Assembly: GCF_041821145.1 (NCBI RefSeq)
Contig: NZ_JBGUBC010000008.1
Coordinates: 62,001 to 126,000, forward strand
DNA length: 64,000 bases
Origin: Halopenitus sp041821145
GTDB taxonomy: Archaea > Halobacteriota > Halobacteria > Halobacteriales > Haloferacaceae
Direction of reading: 5' to 3'
The notes beneath the pieces were generated by a model, which did no database searches, was not told the DNA's origin, and saw only the letters and a program-made list of their open reading frames with translations. This document shows, piece after piece, positions 57,222-64,000 of this stretch. Within the stretch, counting starts at the first letter, position 1. Each line of letters opens with the position of its first letter. The position numbers and the translations under genes are program-made.

Positions 57222-58768
57222 CGGTCGGTCTCCGTGTCGGTAGCATCGTTCGACTCCCCATCAGTCGCCGACTCGACGTTGAGATCGGCGAGCCCCTCGT
57301 AGCCGGCCCGCCGCTCGACCGCGGTCACGTCCGCGAGGGTCTCGCGATCGCGCACGAGCCAGTCGGAGCCAAAGGGAGGATCGACACCGTCGATCGCGAC
57401 CTCGGCCGGCCGAGGTCTGGAGTTGTATTGATTCGCCATCTCATAGCCGTACGCACCCGCGATCCCGACGGCAAGGAGATCCCCACGTTCGGGTGCTGCA
57501 AGCGGTCGATCTTCACAAAACACATCGGCGCTTTCACAGATAGGTCCGGCGACAGTGACCGGGATCGGTTCGCGACTCCCGGATGCCTCTCCGGTTCGCT
57601 CGTCCGCCGAGGGCCGACCGCGATCGGAACGTGCCGAACAGTTGCAGATCGGATGGTAGGCGTCGTACATTGCCGGCCGGAGAAGGTCGGTCATTCCGGC
57701 GTCGACGCCGACGACGGTCGTCTCGGGAGTCGGTTTTACCGTGTTCACGCGTGTCAGGAGGACGCCCGCATCCGCGACCACGTATCGGCCGGGTTCGATC
57801 GCTAGCCGTACACCGTCGCCGGTCGATCCGTCGGTCCGGTCGTTTGTTTCGGCCGCTTCGAACGCATCTCCGAGCGCCTCCCCAAGCGCCCCCCGGGTCG
57901 CCTCGGCGATCGCCGGCAGGTCAAGCGGTGGTTCATCCTCCCGGTAGGGGACGCCGAATCCGCCGCCGACGTCCACATACTCGAGATCGATCGGGGAGGG
58001 GGAGCCGTCGCTTGGAGGGGAATCGTCGCTTTTCGAGGCGCCGTCGCTCGGAGAAACGAGCGACCGCGCAAGCTCGCCCATTCGCGAGACGAGTTCACGG
58101 TGCCGATCGAGCCCGTCGGCGTCGATCCCCGAGCCCGCGTGGGCGTGGATTCCGACGACGTCGAAGCGCTCCGTCGCCTCCCGAGCGACCGTCGCCGCGC
58201 GATCGTAGGGAATTCCGAACTTGGCGTGGGCACCGGTTCGGACCTTCTCGTGGTGACCCGCCTCGACGCCGGGCGTCACTCGAATGCAGACCCGCCCGTC
58301 GTAGCCGCGATCGGCCAGCCGATCGAGGGTGTCGACCGCGCCGGCAGTCACGGTGAGTTCGGGATGATCCCGCCAGCGCGAGACGACCCGATCGAGGTCG
58401 CGGGCGGGCGGATTGACCGCAGTGTAGTGGACCCGATCGCCCGGGAAGCCAGCCACGAGCGCGCGGTCGACCTCGCCCGCTGAGGCGCACTCGGCTTCGA
58501 GCCCGGCCGCCTCGACTGCCCGCAGGACAGCCTGGCCGGTGTGGGCCTTTACCGCGTACCGGACGTCGGCGTCCGGGAAGGCATCGAGAAGCCGCTGGCA
58601 GTTCTCATGAACTCGATCGCGGTCGATCACGTACAGCGGGGTCCCGTACTTCGCGGCGAGATCGGCGAGTCGGGCCGCGTTCCAGTCGGCAAGCCGACGA
58701 ATCCGTGGGTTCCCCGCGTGATCGTTGTCCGCCACCGGCGATTCGCCCGTTTGCTCGGGGTCGTTCAT
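57218..58768 (-). CDS. lysA: Diaminopimelate decarboxylase
   Basis: A PLP-dependent fold-III decarboxylase of 516 residues making lysine from meso-diaminopimelate. Visible: 'YAVKAHTGQAVLRAVEAAGLEAECASAGEV' with the PLP Lys, 'GIHAHAGSGID', 'YVDVGGGFGVPY', 'AIEPGRYVVADAGVLLT' and 'GPICESADVFCEDRPL' with the active-site Cys. A Ser/Asp/Pro-rich insert ('SPSDGASKSDDSPPSDGSP') near residue 240 and further inserts make it about 80 residues longer than usual. It overlaps dapD and dapF. Confidence 0.94.
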   Translation of the reverse strand: MNDPEQTGESPVADNDHAGNPRIRRLADWNAARLADLAAKYGTPLYVIDRDRVHENCQRLLDAFPDADVRYAVKAHTGQAVLRAVEAAGLEAECASAGEVDRALVAGFPGDRVHYTAVNPPARDLDRVVSRWRDHPELTVTAGAVDTLDRLADRGYDGRVCIRVTPGVEAGHHEKVRTGAHAKFGIPYDRAATVAREATERFDVVGIHAHAGSGIDADGLDRHRELVSRMGELARSLVSPSDGASKSDDSPPSDGSPSPIDLEYVDVGGGFGVPYREDEPPLDLPAIAEATRGALGEALGDAFEAAETNDRTDGSTGDGVRLAIEPGRYVVADAGVLLTRVNTVKPTPETTVVGVDAGMTDLLRPAMYDAYHPICNCSARSDRGRPSADERTGEASGSREPIPVTVAGPICESADVFCEDRPLAAPERGDLLAVGIAGAYGYEMANQYNSRPRPAEVAIDGVDPPFGSDWLVRDRETLADVTAVERRAGYEGLADLNVESATDGESNDATDTETDR

Positions 58769-59604
58769 TCCCGAAGCGCCTCCTCCCGCTGAGTGGCCTC
58801 GAGGGTCTCGGTTTCGACGTCGGTCGCGACGACGGCCGGCTTGTAGGCACCGCCCTCGAGGAGGTCGTGATCGCTGACTGACGACTCGACCATTCGCGTG
58901 AATGCGCGGCGGTTAGCCGGGAGATGGCCGTAGATGACTTCCTCCGCGACGAGGTCGTAGACGGGAATCCGCGGCGTCAAAAGCGTGTTCTCGCCGACGA
59001 TCGAGTTTTCGCCGATCCGGAAGCCGGAGGTGACCCGACAGCCGGCGCCGAGCGCGACGCCGTCCTCGATCACGACCGGCGCGTCCTCGACCGGCTCGAG
59101 CACGCCGCCGATCAGCGTGTTCGCGCCGAGTTTGACGTTGTCACCGATCTGGGCACATGACCCGACGGTATCACAGGAGTCGACGAGCGTCCCATCGCCG
59201 ACGTGGGCACCGATGTTGACGAAGGAGGGACTCATCATGATGCAGTCACTCCCCAGGTGGGCGCCCCGCCGGATCGTGGTCCCGTCCGGCGTGTTCCGCG
59301 TACCGCGCTCGCCCAGGTCGTCGGTCTCGCGCAGCGGAAGGACGTCGTGATAGGTGACGTCCCCGTAGGCGCGGGGTTCCGTCTCACGCAGCCCGAAGTT
59401 CAGCAGGATCCCGCGTTTCACCCAGGCGTTCGCCTCCCAGGACGTCACGTCACTGCCGGTCTTTTCGGCCGCGCGGACCTCGCCTGCCTCCAGAGCATCG
59501 AGAAACGCCTCGAGGGTCGCCTCGTCGTCCGCGGTCGTTTCACCGGCCGAAAGTCCCTGATCGTAGCGTTGCCAGAGGTCGGTTACGTCAGCTTCGAGTG
59601 TCAT
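58765..59604 (-). CDS. dapD: Tetrahydrodipicolinate N-succinyltransferase
   Basis: A 279-residue left-handed beta-helix enzyme. Hexapeptide repeats run through 'GAHLGSDCIMMSPSFVNIGAHVGDGTLVDSCDTVGSCAQIGDNVKLGANTLIGGVLEPV'. The motif 'MMSPSFVNIGA' is typical of DapD. It shows that lysine is made by the succinylase branch. It lies 111 bases after dapB and overlaps lysA. Confidence 0.94.
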   Translation of the reverse strand: MTLEADVTDLWQRYDQGLSAGETTADDEATLEAFLDALEAGEVRAAEKTGSDVTSWEANAWVKRGILLNFGLRETEPRAYGDVTYHDVLPLRETDDLGERGTRNTPDGTTIRRGAHLGSDCIMMSPSFVNIGAHVGDGTLVDSCDTVGSCAQIGDNVKLGANTLIGGVLEPVEDAPVVIEDGVALGAGCRVTSGFRIGENSIVGENTLLTPRIPVYDLVAEEVIYGHLPANRRAFTRMVESSVSDHDLLEGGAYKPAVVATDVETETLEATQREEALRE

Positions 59605-59715
59605 GTGCGATCGGTGGTCGAGCGGGGGTATTTATGCGTCGGTTCGGGAACTCGGTGATCCGACAGTCGATCGGCGGATCTCGGGGGTGTTCGATCGGGA
59701 GTCGATCGAGCGCTC

Positions 59716-60510
59716 TCATGACTCGTCGATCACGTCGTCGAACGTGTACCAGCCGGCGTCACGGCCGGCCAGCCAGACCGCGGCGTCGAGTGCCCCGGCG
59801 GCAAAGACCCCCCGATCGCCGGATCGGTGGGTGAGTTCTACGGTCTCGTGGTTGTCCGCGAGCAGCACCTCGTGCTCGCCGATGATGTCGCCGGCACGGC
59901 GCGCGTGAACGCCGATCTCGGCGGATTCCCGGGGTGCATCGCCCTCACGGCCGTGGACGCGGTCGGCCGGTGAAAGGTCCGACCGAACGTCCTCGATGTC
60001 CTCGAGGATCGTGTGTGCGGTCCCCGACGGGGCATCGCGCTTGCCGTTGTGGTGAGTCTCGGTTACCTCGATGTCGTAGCCGGGAAGCGCCGTGACGGCC
60101 TCACGAACCGCTCGACGCAGCGCGGCGATCCCGCGAGAGAAGTTGGCCGCCTTGAGGAGCGGAACTGATGAGGCGGTCTCCCGAAGGGTCGCGAGTCCGT
60201 CCTCGGAGAATCCGGTCGTTCCCGTCACGAGCGCCACGTCCGCCTCGGCGCAGGCGTCGGCGTACTCGAGCGTGGAGGCGGGTCCCGTAAAGTCGACAAC
60301 GGCGTCCGGATCGGCGTCACCGAGCCGGTCGGCGAACTCCGCGGCGGGATCGATGGCGACGCCCGCAATCGGTTCGGTCTCGGAACGGTTGACTGCAAGC
60401 ACCACGACGACGTCCTCCCGATCGACGGCCGCATCGAGCACCTCACGTCCCATTCGGCCAGCGGCGCCGGTGACCGCGAGGCGGAGGGGGCTCGAATCGC
60501 CCGTACTCAT
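59716..60510 (-). CDS. dapB: 4-hydroxy-tetrahydrodipicolinate reductase
   Basis: A 264-residue NAD(P)H-dependent reductase: nucleotide motif 'LAVTGAAGRMGREVL', 'VVDFTGPASTLEYADAC', 'TGTTGFSEDGLATL', and the catalytic 'ETHHNGKRDAPSGTAHTI' with His and Lys. The ATG at 60510 overlaps the dapA stop by four bases; the longer open frame lies inside dapA. Confidence 0.95.
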   Translation of the reverse strand: MSTGDSSPLRLAVTGAAGRMGREVLDAAVDREDVVVVLAVNRSETEPIAGVAIDPAAEFADRLGDADPDAVVDFTGPASTLEYADACAEADVALVTGTTGFSEDGLATLRETASSVPLLKAANFSRGIAALRRAVREAVTALPGYDIEVTETHHNGKRDAPSGTAHTILEDIEDVRSDLSPADRVHGREGDAPRESAEIGVHARRAGDIIGEHEVLLADNHETVELTHRSGDRGVFAAGALDAAVWLAGRDAGWYTFDDVIDES

Positions 60511-61442
60511 CGTGACGCCTCCGCCGCGCCGAACGCGCCGATATCGCCGGGTGCCGCAGTCTCGTACTCGCGAAGCAACGTCGCCAGGTCCTCGCGGTAC
60601 TCCTCGGAGAGTCGAGTGAGCGGCGAGCGGACGTCCGGGCGACCGCGATCGCGGATCGCCATCGCCTCCTTGACCGGAATCGGATTCGTCTCGACGAAGA
60701 GCTCGCGGCAAAGCGGTGACAGCTCATGATGGATCGCTTGAGCGCGCTCGTAATCCCCCGCAAGCGCCGACCCGACCATCGCGCAGGTGCGTTCGGGTTC
60801 GACGTTCGCGACGACGCTTATCGTTCCGGTTCCGCCGATCGAGAGGATGGGCAGCGTGAGGCCGTCGTCGCCCGAAAGCACCGCGAACTCCTCGTCCGCG
60901 GTGCGCTCGACGACCTCGCTTATCAGCCCCAGATCGCCGGAAGCCGCCTTGTAGCCGACGATGTTCTCGTGTTCGGCCAGCCGCGCCGTGACATCGACGG
61001 GGATCGATCGACCGGTCCGCGAGGGGACGTTATAGACGATCTGCGGGAGGTCGACCGCGTCCGCTATCGTCGTGTAATGTTCGTAGAATCCCTCGGGTTC
61101 GGGCTTGTTGTAGTACGGCGAGATGAGAAGCAGGCCATCGGCGTCGGCGTCCGCGGCGCGGCGCGACAGCGAGAGTGCTTCGGCAGTGTTGTTCGATCCG
61201 GTCCCGGCGATGACCGGGACGTCCTCGACGGCAGCCGAGACGGTCTCTATCACCTCGACGTGCTCGTCGTGTGACAGTGTGGCCGACTCGCCGGTCGAGC
61301 CGACCGGGACCAATCCGTCGACGCCGGCGGCCTCAAGATACTGTGCGTTGTCGGCGAGCTGGTCATGGTCGATCTCGTCCTGTTCATCGAATGGAGTCGT
61401 CATCGCGGGCATCACGCCCTCGAAGGGTTGGGTAGTCGTCAT
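60507..61442 (-). CDS. dapA: 4-hydroxy-tetrahydrodipicolinate synthase
   Basis: A 311-residue class I aldolase that joins pyruvate and aspartate semialdehyde. Motifs: 'GVMPAMTTPFDEQDEIDHDQL', 'GLVPVGSTGESATLSHDEH', 'VIAGTGSNNTAEALSLSRRA', 'LLISPYYNKPEPEGFYEHYTTIA' and the Schiff-base Lys in 'NIVGYKAASGDL'. First gene of the operon dapA-B-D-lysA-F-E. A leader of about 200 bases precedes it. Confidence 0.95.
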   Translation of the reverse strand: MTTTQPFEGVMPAMTTPFDEQDEIDHDQLADNAQYLEAAGVDGLVPVGSTGESATLSHDEHVEVIETVSAAVEDVPVIAGTGSNNTAEALSLSRRAADADADGLLLISPYYNKPEPEGFYEHYTTIADAVDLPQIVYNVPSRTGRSIPVDVTARLAEHENIVGYKAASGDLGLISEVVERTADEEFAVLSGDDGLTLPILSIGGTGTISVVANVEPERTCAMVGSALAGDYERAQAIHHELSPLCRELFVETNPIPVKEAMAIRDRGRPDVRSPLTRLSEEYREDLATLLREYETAAPGDIGAFGAAEASR

Positions 61443-61709
61443 CGGTGTCTCGTGTGTGGTGGGTTGGTGGGTCGGTCGTCAGTCGATTCCGCCGCGGATG
61501 CGCGCCCGAACGACGTCGGAGACGTCGCTGTCGGGGGCGTCGGGGGCCGCCCGGGACGGGGTCGCCACTCCCGCCGGTGGGCGTTTCAGGCGCGTTTTTT
61601 CGAGAAGAGCCGCGTCGCTGGCGATGACGGCGTATCCTGGATGGACGCGGGAGTCGTCACACGTGTGAATGTGTCCTTCGGTTTCTTATAGATTGCGGCT
61701 CGTTCACCC
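61443..61709 (-). promoter_or_regulatory. Promoter and long leader of the lysine operon
   Basis: Read leftwards, TCTATAAGAAA at 61682-61692 is a strong TATA-like box, placing the transcript start near 61660 and leaving a leader of about 215 bases before dapA. In the leader an open frame with haloarchaeal codon usage (about 61480-61686, ending VVRARIRGGID) has no ATG; only a GTG near its middle could start it. It may encode a leader peptide or be a gene remnant. No known riboswitch was recognised. Confidence 0.45.
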
Positions 61710-62406
61710 GGCACTGTTCAGATTAGAATTGAAGAACGAGGCGGCCGAATTTCTGAGTGTCTATGCCCGAAATCAGCCGCCTCAACCGAGATAGCGACTG
61801 GATCGAATTAGATTTTGTGGAGCGAGAGGAGACACCGCGCGAGCTGATGAAGCTCGGTATCCATCTCCACGTGGCAGGATTATCACTTTCGGATACCATC
61901 TCTATTCTCGATAAGTTCGGTGTCAAACGGAGTCGGTCAACCGTTCATAACTGGATTCAGAAAGCCGGCCTACAGCCCACCGATGGGAAAAATCCGGATC
62001 ACGTCGCAGTCGATGAGACCGTGATCCAGATCAACGACCAGCGCTATTGGCTGTACGCTGCTGTCGACCCACAATCGAAGAAATACCTCCATGTCAGGCT
62101 CTTTTCGTCGAGAACACGAGCGCTCACCGAGATATTTCTGAGCGAACTCCGCGACAAACATCAGGTGGATGATGCGATCTTCCTCGTCGATGGAGCTCCG
62201 TGGCTCCATGCTGCACTTCGCCGTCACGGGCTCCGATTCCGACATGAAACACATGGGAATCGGAATGCTGCAGAACGTCTCTTCAAAGAACTAAAACGCA
62301 GAACATACCAATTTGCAAATCACTTTCGAAATGCCGATCCAGCAACCGCTGAAACGTGGTTGCAAACCACCGCCTTCATCGAAAATCACTCAATCTGAAC
62401 AATGCC
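61710..62406 (+). mobile_element. IS6-family insertion sequence, intact
   Basis: A 697-base element. The ends are inverted repeats: GGCACTGTTCAGATT (left) against GGCATTGTTCAGATT (right, reversed), 14 of 15 matching. The sequence CGTTCACCC is present immediately outside both ends (61701-61709 and 62407-62415), a target duplication of 8-9 bases. One complete transposase gene fills the element. The perfect duplication suggests a fairly recent insertion. Confidence 0.93.
61763..62398 (+). CDS. IS6-family transposase
   Basis: A 211-residue DDE transposase. An N-terminal HTH lies around 'LSDTISILDKFGVKRSRSTVHNWIQKAG'. The catalytic residues are in 'DHVAVDETVIQINDQRYWLYAAVDP' (first D), 'AIFLVDGAPWLHAALRRHG' (second D) and 'HGNRNAAERLFKELKRRTYQF' (E). 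No frameshift or stop interrupts it, so it may be active. ATG 61763 is preferred; a GTG at 61757 is in frame. Confidence 0.93.
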   Translation: MPEISRLNRDSDWIELDFVEREETPRELMKLGIHLHVAGLSLSDTISILDKFGVKRSRSTVHNWIQKAGLQPTDGKNPDHVAVDETVIQINDQRYWLYAAVDPQSKKYLHVRLFSSRTRALTEIFLSELRDKHQVDDAIFLVDGAPWLHAALRRHGLRFRHETHGNRNAAERLFKELKRRTYQFANHFRNADPATAETWLQTTAFIENHSI

Positions 62407-62416
62407 CGTTCACCCA

Positions 62417-62425
62417 ACGCTTATT
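62417..62425 (+). promoter_or_regulatory. Probable promoter of the zinc-ribbon gene
   Basis: CGCTTATTC lies 25-33 bases before the ATG at 62450, the position of a TATA box for a leaderless gene. The insertion sequence ends only about ten bases upstream of it. Confidence 0.45.
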
Positions 62426-62449
62426 CACGTCACGAACGGATCCTGTGTA

Positions 62450-62614
62450 ATGAGTCTATTCAGAAAAGCTGGAGAAAAATTTGAAGAGACGAAACGAACG
62501 TTCATGGGAGAGGGGGAAACACAGTACGTCTGTCCGTCCTGTGAGGAGACGATCTCGAAGACGGACTCGCATTGTCCTCACTGCGGTGACGAAATCGGTG
62601 ATCCGACCGAGTGA
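62450..62614 (+). CDS. Small zinc-ribbon protein
   Basis: A 54-residue protein: basic N-terminal helix 'MSLFRKAGEKFEETKRTFMG' and a zinc ribbon with two C-x2-C pairs, 'YVCPSCEETI' and 'SHCPHCGDEIG'. Function unknown; such proteins often bind nucleic acids or partner proteins. The ATG at 62450 was chosen over a longer frame that begins inside the insertion-site duplication. Confidence 0.82.
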   Translation: MSLFRKAGEKFEETKRTFMGEGETQYVCPSCEETISKTDSHCPHCGDEIGDPTE

Positions 62615-62709
62615 TCGGACCGGTCGTCCAGCCGAGTGATCAAACCGGCCGCCCGAGGGAGTGATCAAACCGGCCGGACAGTGCGAAGCACCTTAACGGA
62701 GGCGACGGT

Positions 62710-63216
62710 ATGGCCGGTATGACCGACATCCATTCCGATCAGCGCGTCGCCGTCCTGGTTGATTCACAGAACCTCTATCACTCCGCCCAGAGCGTCTACT
62801 CGCAGAACATCGACTACTCGGCGCTCCTTGAGAAAGCCGTCCAGGATCGCCGGCTCGTGCGGGCGATCGCCTACGTGATCCGAGCGGAATCACCCGAGGA
62901 GGAGCGCTTCTTCGAGGCACTCTACGACATCGGCTTCGAGACGAGGATCAAGGACATCAAGACGTTTCCGGACGGGACGAAAAAGGCCGACTGGGACGTG
63001 GGGATGAGCCTCGATGCGGTGACGCTCGCGAGCCACGTCGACGTCGTCGTCCTCTGTACGGGCGACGGCGACTTCTCGCGGCTCTGTTCGCACCTCCGCC
63101 ACGAAGGAGTTCGAGTCGAGGCGATGAGCTTCGAGTCTTCGACGTCCGAGGAACTCCTCGAGGCCGTCGACTCGTTCGTCGATCTAGGCGCACGTAAGGA
63201 AACGTTCCTCCTTTGA
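62710..63216 (+). CDS. NYN-domain (LabA/PIN-like) protein
   Basis: A 168-residue protein of the NYN family, predicted metal-dependent RNases. Acidic residues of the active site are visible in 'RVAVLVDSQNLYHSAQSVY', 'KKADWDVGMSLDAVTLA' and 'VVVLCTGDGDFSRLCSHLR'. It ends 'EELLEAVDSFVDLG'. An ATG at 62719 (MTDIHSDQ) is an alternative start. Two bases separate it from the next small gene. Confidence 0.88.
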   Translation: MAGMTDIHSDQRVAVLVDSQNLYHSAQSVYSQNIDYSALLEKAVQDRRLVRAIAYVIRAESPEEERFFEALYDIGFETRIKDIKTFPDGTKKADWDVGMSLDAVTLASHVDVVVLCTGDGDFSRLCSHLRHEGVRVEAMSFESSTSEELLEAVDSFVDLGARKETFLL

Positions 63217-63217
63217 G

Positions 63218-63412
63218 ATGAACGGGAATCGCTCGAACGACCGATCGGCCGACCCGATAAGCGCGCTTGCACTCCCGTTCGTCATTGGGATGGCAATTGG
63301 ACTGTCCCTCGGTCGGTTTCTCGGCGGCCCTCTGGTCGGGATCGCCGTCGGGCTCGTGCTGTTTGCTACTCTCGGGTGGCTCCGGTTGAAACTCGCGAGG
63401 CTCCCACAGTAG
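63218..63412 (+). CDS. Small two-helix membrane protein
   Basis: A 64-residue protein with two hydrophobic segments rich in Gly ('LALPFVIGMAIGLSLGRFLGG' and 'VGIAVGLVLFATLGWLRL'). The small-residue spacing suggests packing of the two helices. It follows the NYN gene with a one-base gap, so the two are probably co-transcribed. Function unknown. Confidence 0.7.
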   Translation: MNGNRSNDRSADPISALALPFVIGMAIGLSLGRFLGGPLVGIAVGLVLFATLGWLRLKLARLPQ

Positions 63413-63432
63413 GGACGACGCCAGACCTGCCA

Positions 63433-64000
63433 TCAGGGGCGAAGGTCCCGCGAGACGAGGACGGTCGCCAGCGTACAGGCGGTGAGCGTGAAGCCGGCAA
63501 GCACGAGGAAGACAGTGAACTCCGAGGCGGCATAGGTGAGCACCACGCCGACGACCGTCGCCCCGAGTGCACCGATTCCGAAGATGCCGAGATACGTGAA
63601 GCCGAAGGAGAGCCCGCGCGACTCCGGCGGGGAGTAGGCCGCGATCGTCGCCTGGGTGAGCGGCTGCATCGCGAACAGCGCGAACCCGAGCGCGGCGCCG
63701 ATCGCCAACAGCGGAACGAGGCCGGCGCGGGATGCCGGAACGAACGCGAGCGTGATGGCGGAGAGGACCAGCAGCATCACGACGAGTCCCCGCTCCGGTT
63801 CGATCCGATCGGTGAGCCTCCCGCCGACGTACTGGCCGACGATCCCGACGGTCAACAGCCCGACGTACACGTACCGGGAGAGATCGAACTCCTCGGCGAG
63901 CGCACCGTCCGGATCGAAGACGCCGGGGCGGACGTCTCCGACGATGGCGACGAGAAAGTCGTTCAGTAGTTCGGGCAGGAACGTCAACATTCCCCGGTAG
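63433..64000 (-). CDS. MFS transporter, C-terminal part (cut by window end)
   Basis: The open frame continues past the window end; 189 codons are visible. It has five to six hydrophobic helices and 'VGGRLTDRIEPERGLVVMLL', an MFS-type loop. A Met at 63990 lies inside the frame and is unlikely to be the start. Substrate unknown. Confidence 0.8.
   Translation of the reverse strand, partial: YRGMLTFLPELLNDFLVAIVGDVRPGVFDPDGALAEEFDLSRYVYVGLLTVGIVGQYVGGRLTDRIEPERGLVVMLLVLSAITLAFVPASRAGLVPLLAIGAALGFALFAMQPLTQATIAAYSPPESRGLSFGFTYLGIFGIGALGATVVGVVLTYAASEFTVFLVLAGFTLTACTLATVLVSRDLRP

Noticed and set aside
61482..61686. Protein-coding gene upstream of dapA
   Set aside because: Codon usage looks coding, but there is no ATG and the frame is closed upstream by TAA; kept only as an observation about the leader.
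1..64000. tRNA or rRNA genes
   Set aside because: Intergenic regions were read by eye for tRNA-like cloverleaf arms and rRNA-like blocks; none was convincing. A tRNAscan run would be decisive.

Overview
This window is chromosome-type DNA from a halophilic archaeon (class Halobacteria). The GC content is high, the proteins are strongly acidic, many genes look leaderless, with a TATA-like box about 25 bases before the start codon, and whole-pathway operons overlap by ATGA or TGATG. Haloarchaeal families (GvpA-O, CbtA/CbtB, DUF3209, an Agl23-type membrane transferase, an 11-gene Nuo-like operon without NuoEFG) fit this. I cannot fix the genus; a gas-vesicled member of the Haloferacales is a reasonable guess.

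Layout. 1-2 kb: a winged-helix regulator and a TrkA-N/DHH phosphoesterase. 2-12.6 kb: the respiratory complex I-like operon nuoA-B-CD-H-I-J1-J2-K-L-M-N, read leftwards. 12.7-19.9 kb: purine genes (purKE, a purN-AICAR transformylase fusion, purB) around an Agl23-like membrane glycosyltransferase. 20.1-29.8 kb: a complete gas-vesicle island, gvpDEFGHIJKLM leftwards and gvpACNO rightwards from a shared promoter region, ending in a ParA-type ATPase. By eye it is richer in A+T than its flanks. 30-32 kb: two cupins and an MFS transporter. 32.3-52.9 kb: a cobalamin island with cobN-cbiC-cbiE, a divergent cbiX paralogue, a ChlI-ChlD chelatase fusion, the cobalt transporter cbtBA with a 2Fe-2S protein, and a ten-gene operon cbiT-L-F-G-H2-H1-ferredoxin-unknown-cbiX2-DUF3209, flanked by a divergent winged-helix regulator. 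52.9-54.9 kb: a cyclase-family hydrolase and an agmatinase-type ureohydrolase. 54.9-61.4 kb: the succinylase-branch lysine operon dapA-B-D-lysA-F-E. 61.7-62.4 kb: an intact IS6-type insertion sequence with target duplication, placed between two divergent promoters. 62.4-64 kb: a zinc-ribbon protein, a NYN-domain protein, a small membrane protein and the end of an MFS transporter.

The most interesting items are in the cobalamin island. A protein of unknown function inside the biosynthetic operon looks like a degenerate LAGLIDADG homing-endonuclease fold. A CAA-N6-TTG inverted repeat sits 23-43 bases ahead of the start codons of four separate cobalamin transcription units, which suggests a small regulon, perhaps controlled by the neighbouring winged-helix protein. 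A cbiX paralogue has lost the usual GHGS histidine. Several enzymes carry acidic tails encoded by short in-frame DNA repeats. The ParA ATPase at the end of gvpACNO is a candidate for positioning or segregating gas vesicles. A 5'-truncated cold-shock gene (cspA) remnant lies at the end of the cobalamin operon. No tRNA, rRNA or CRISPR array was seen.
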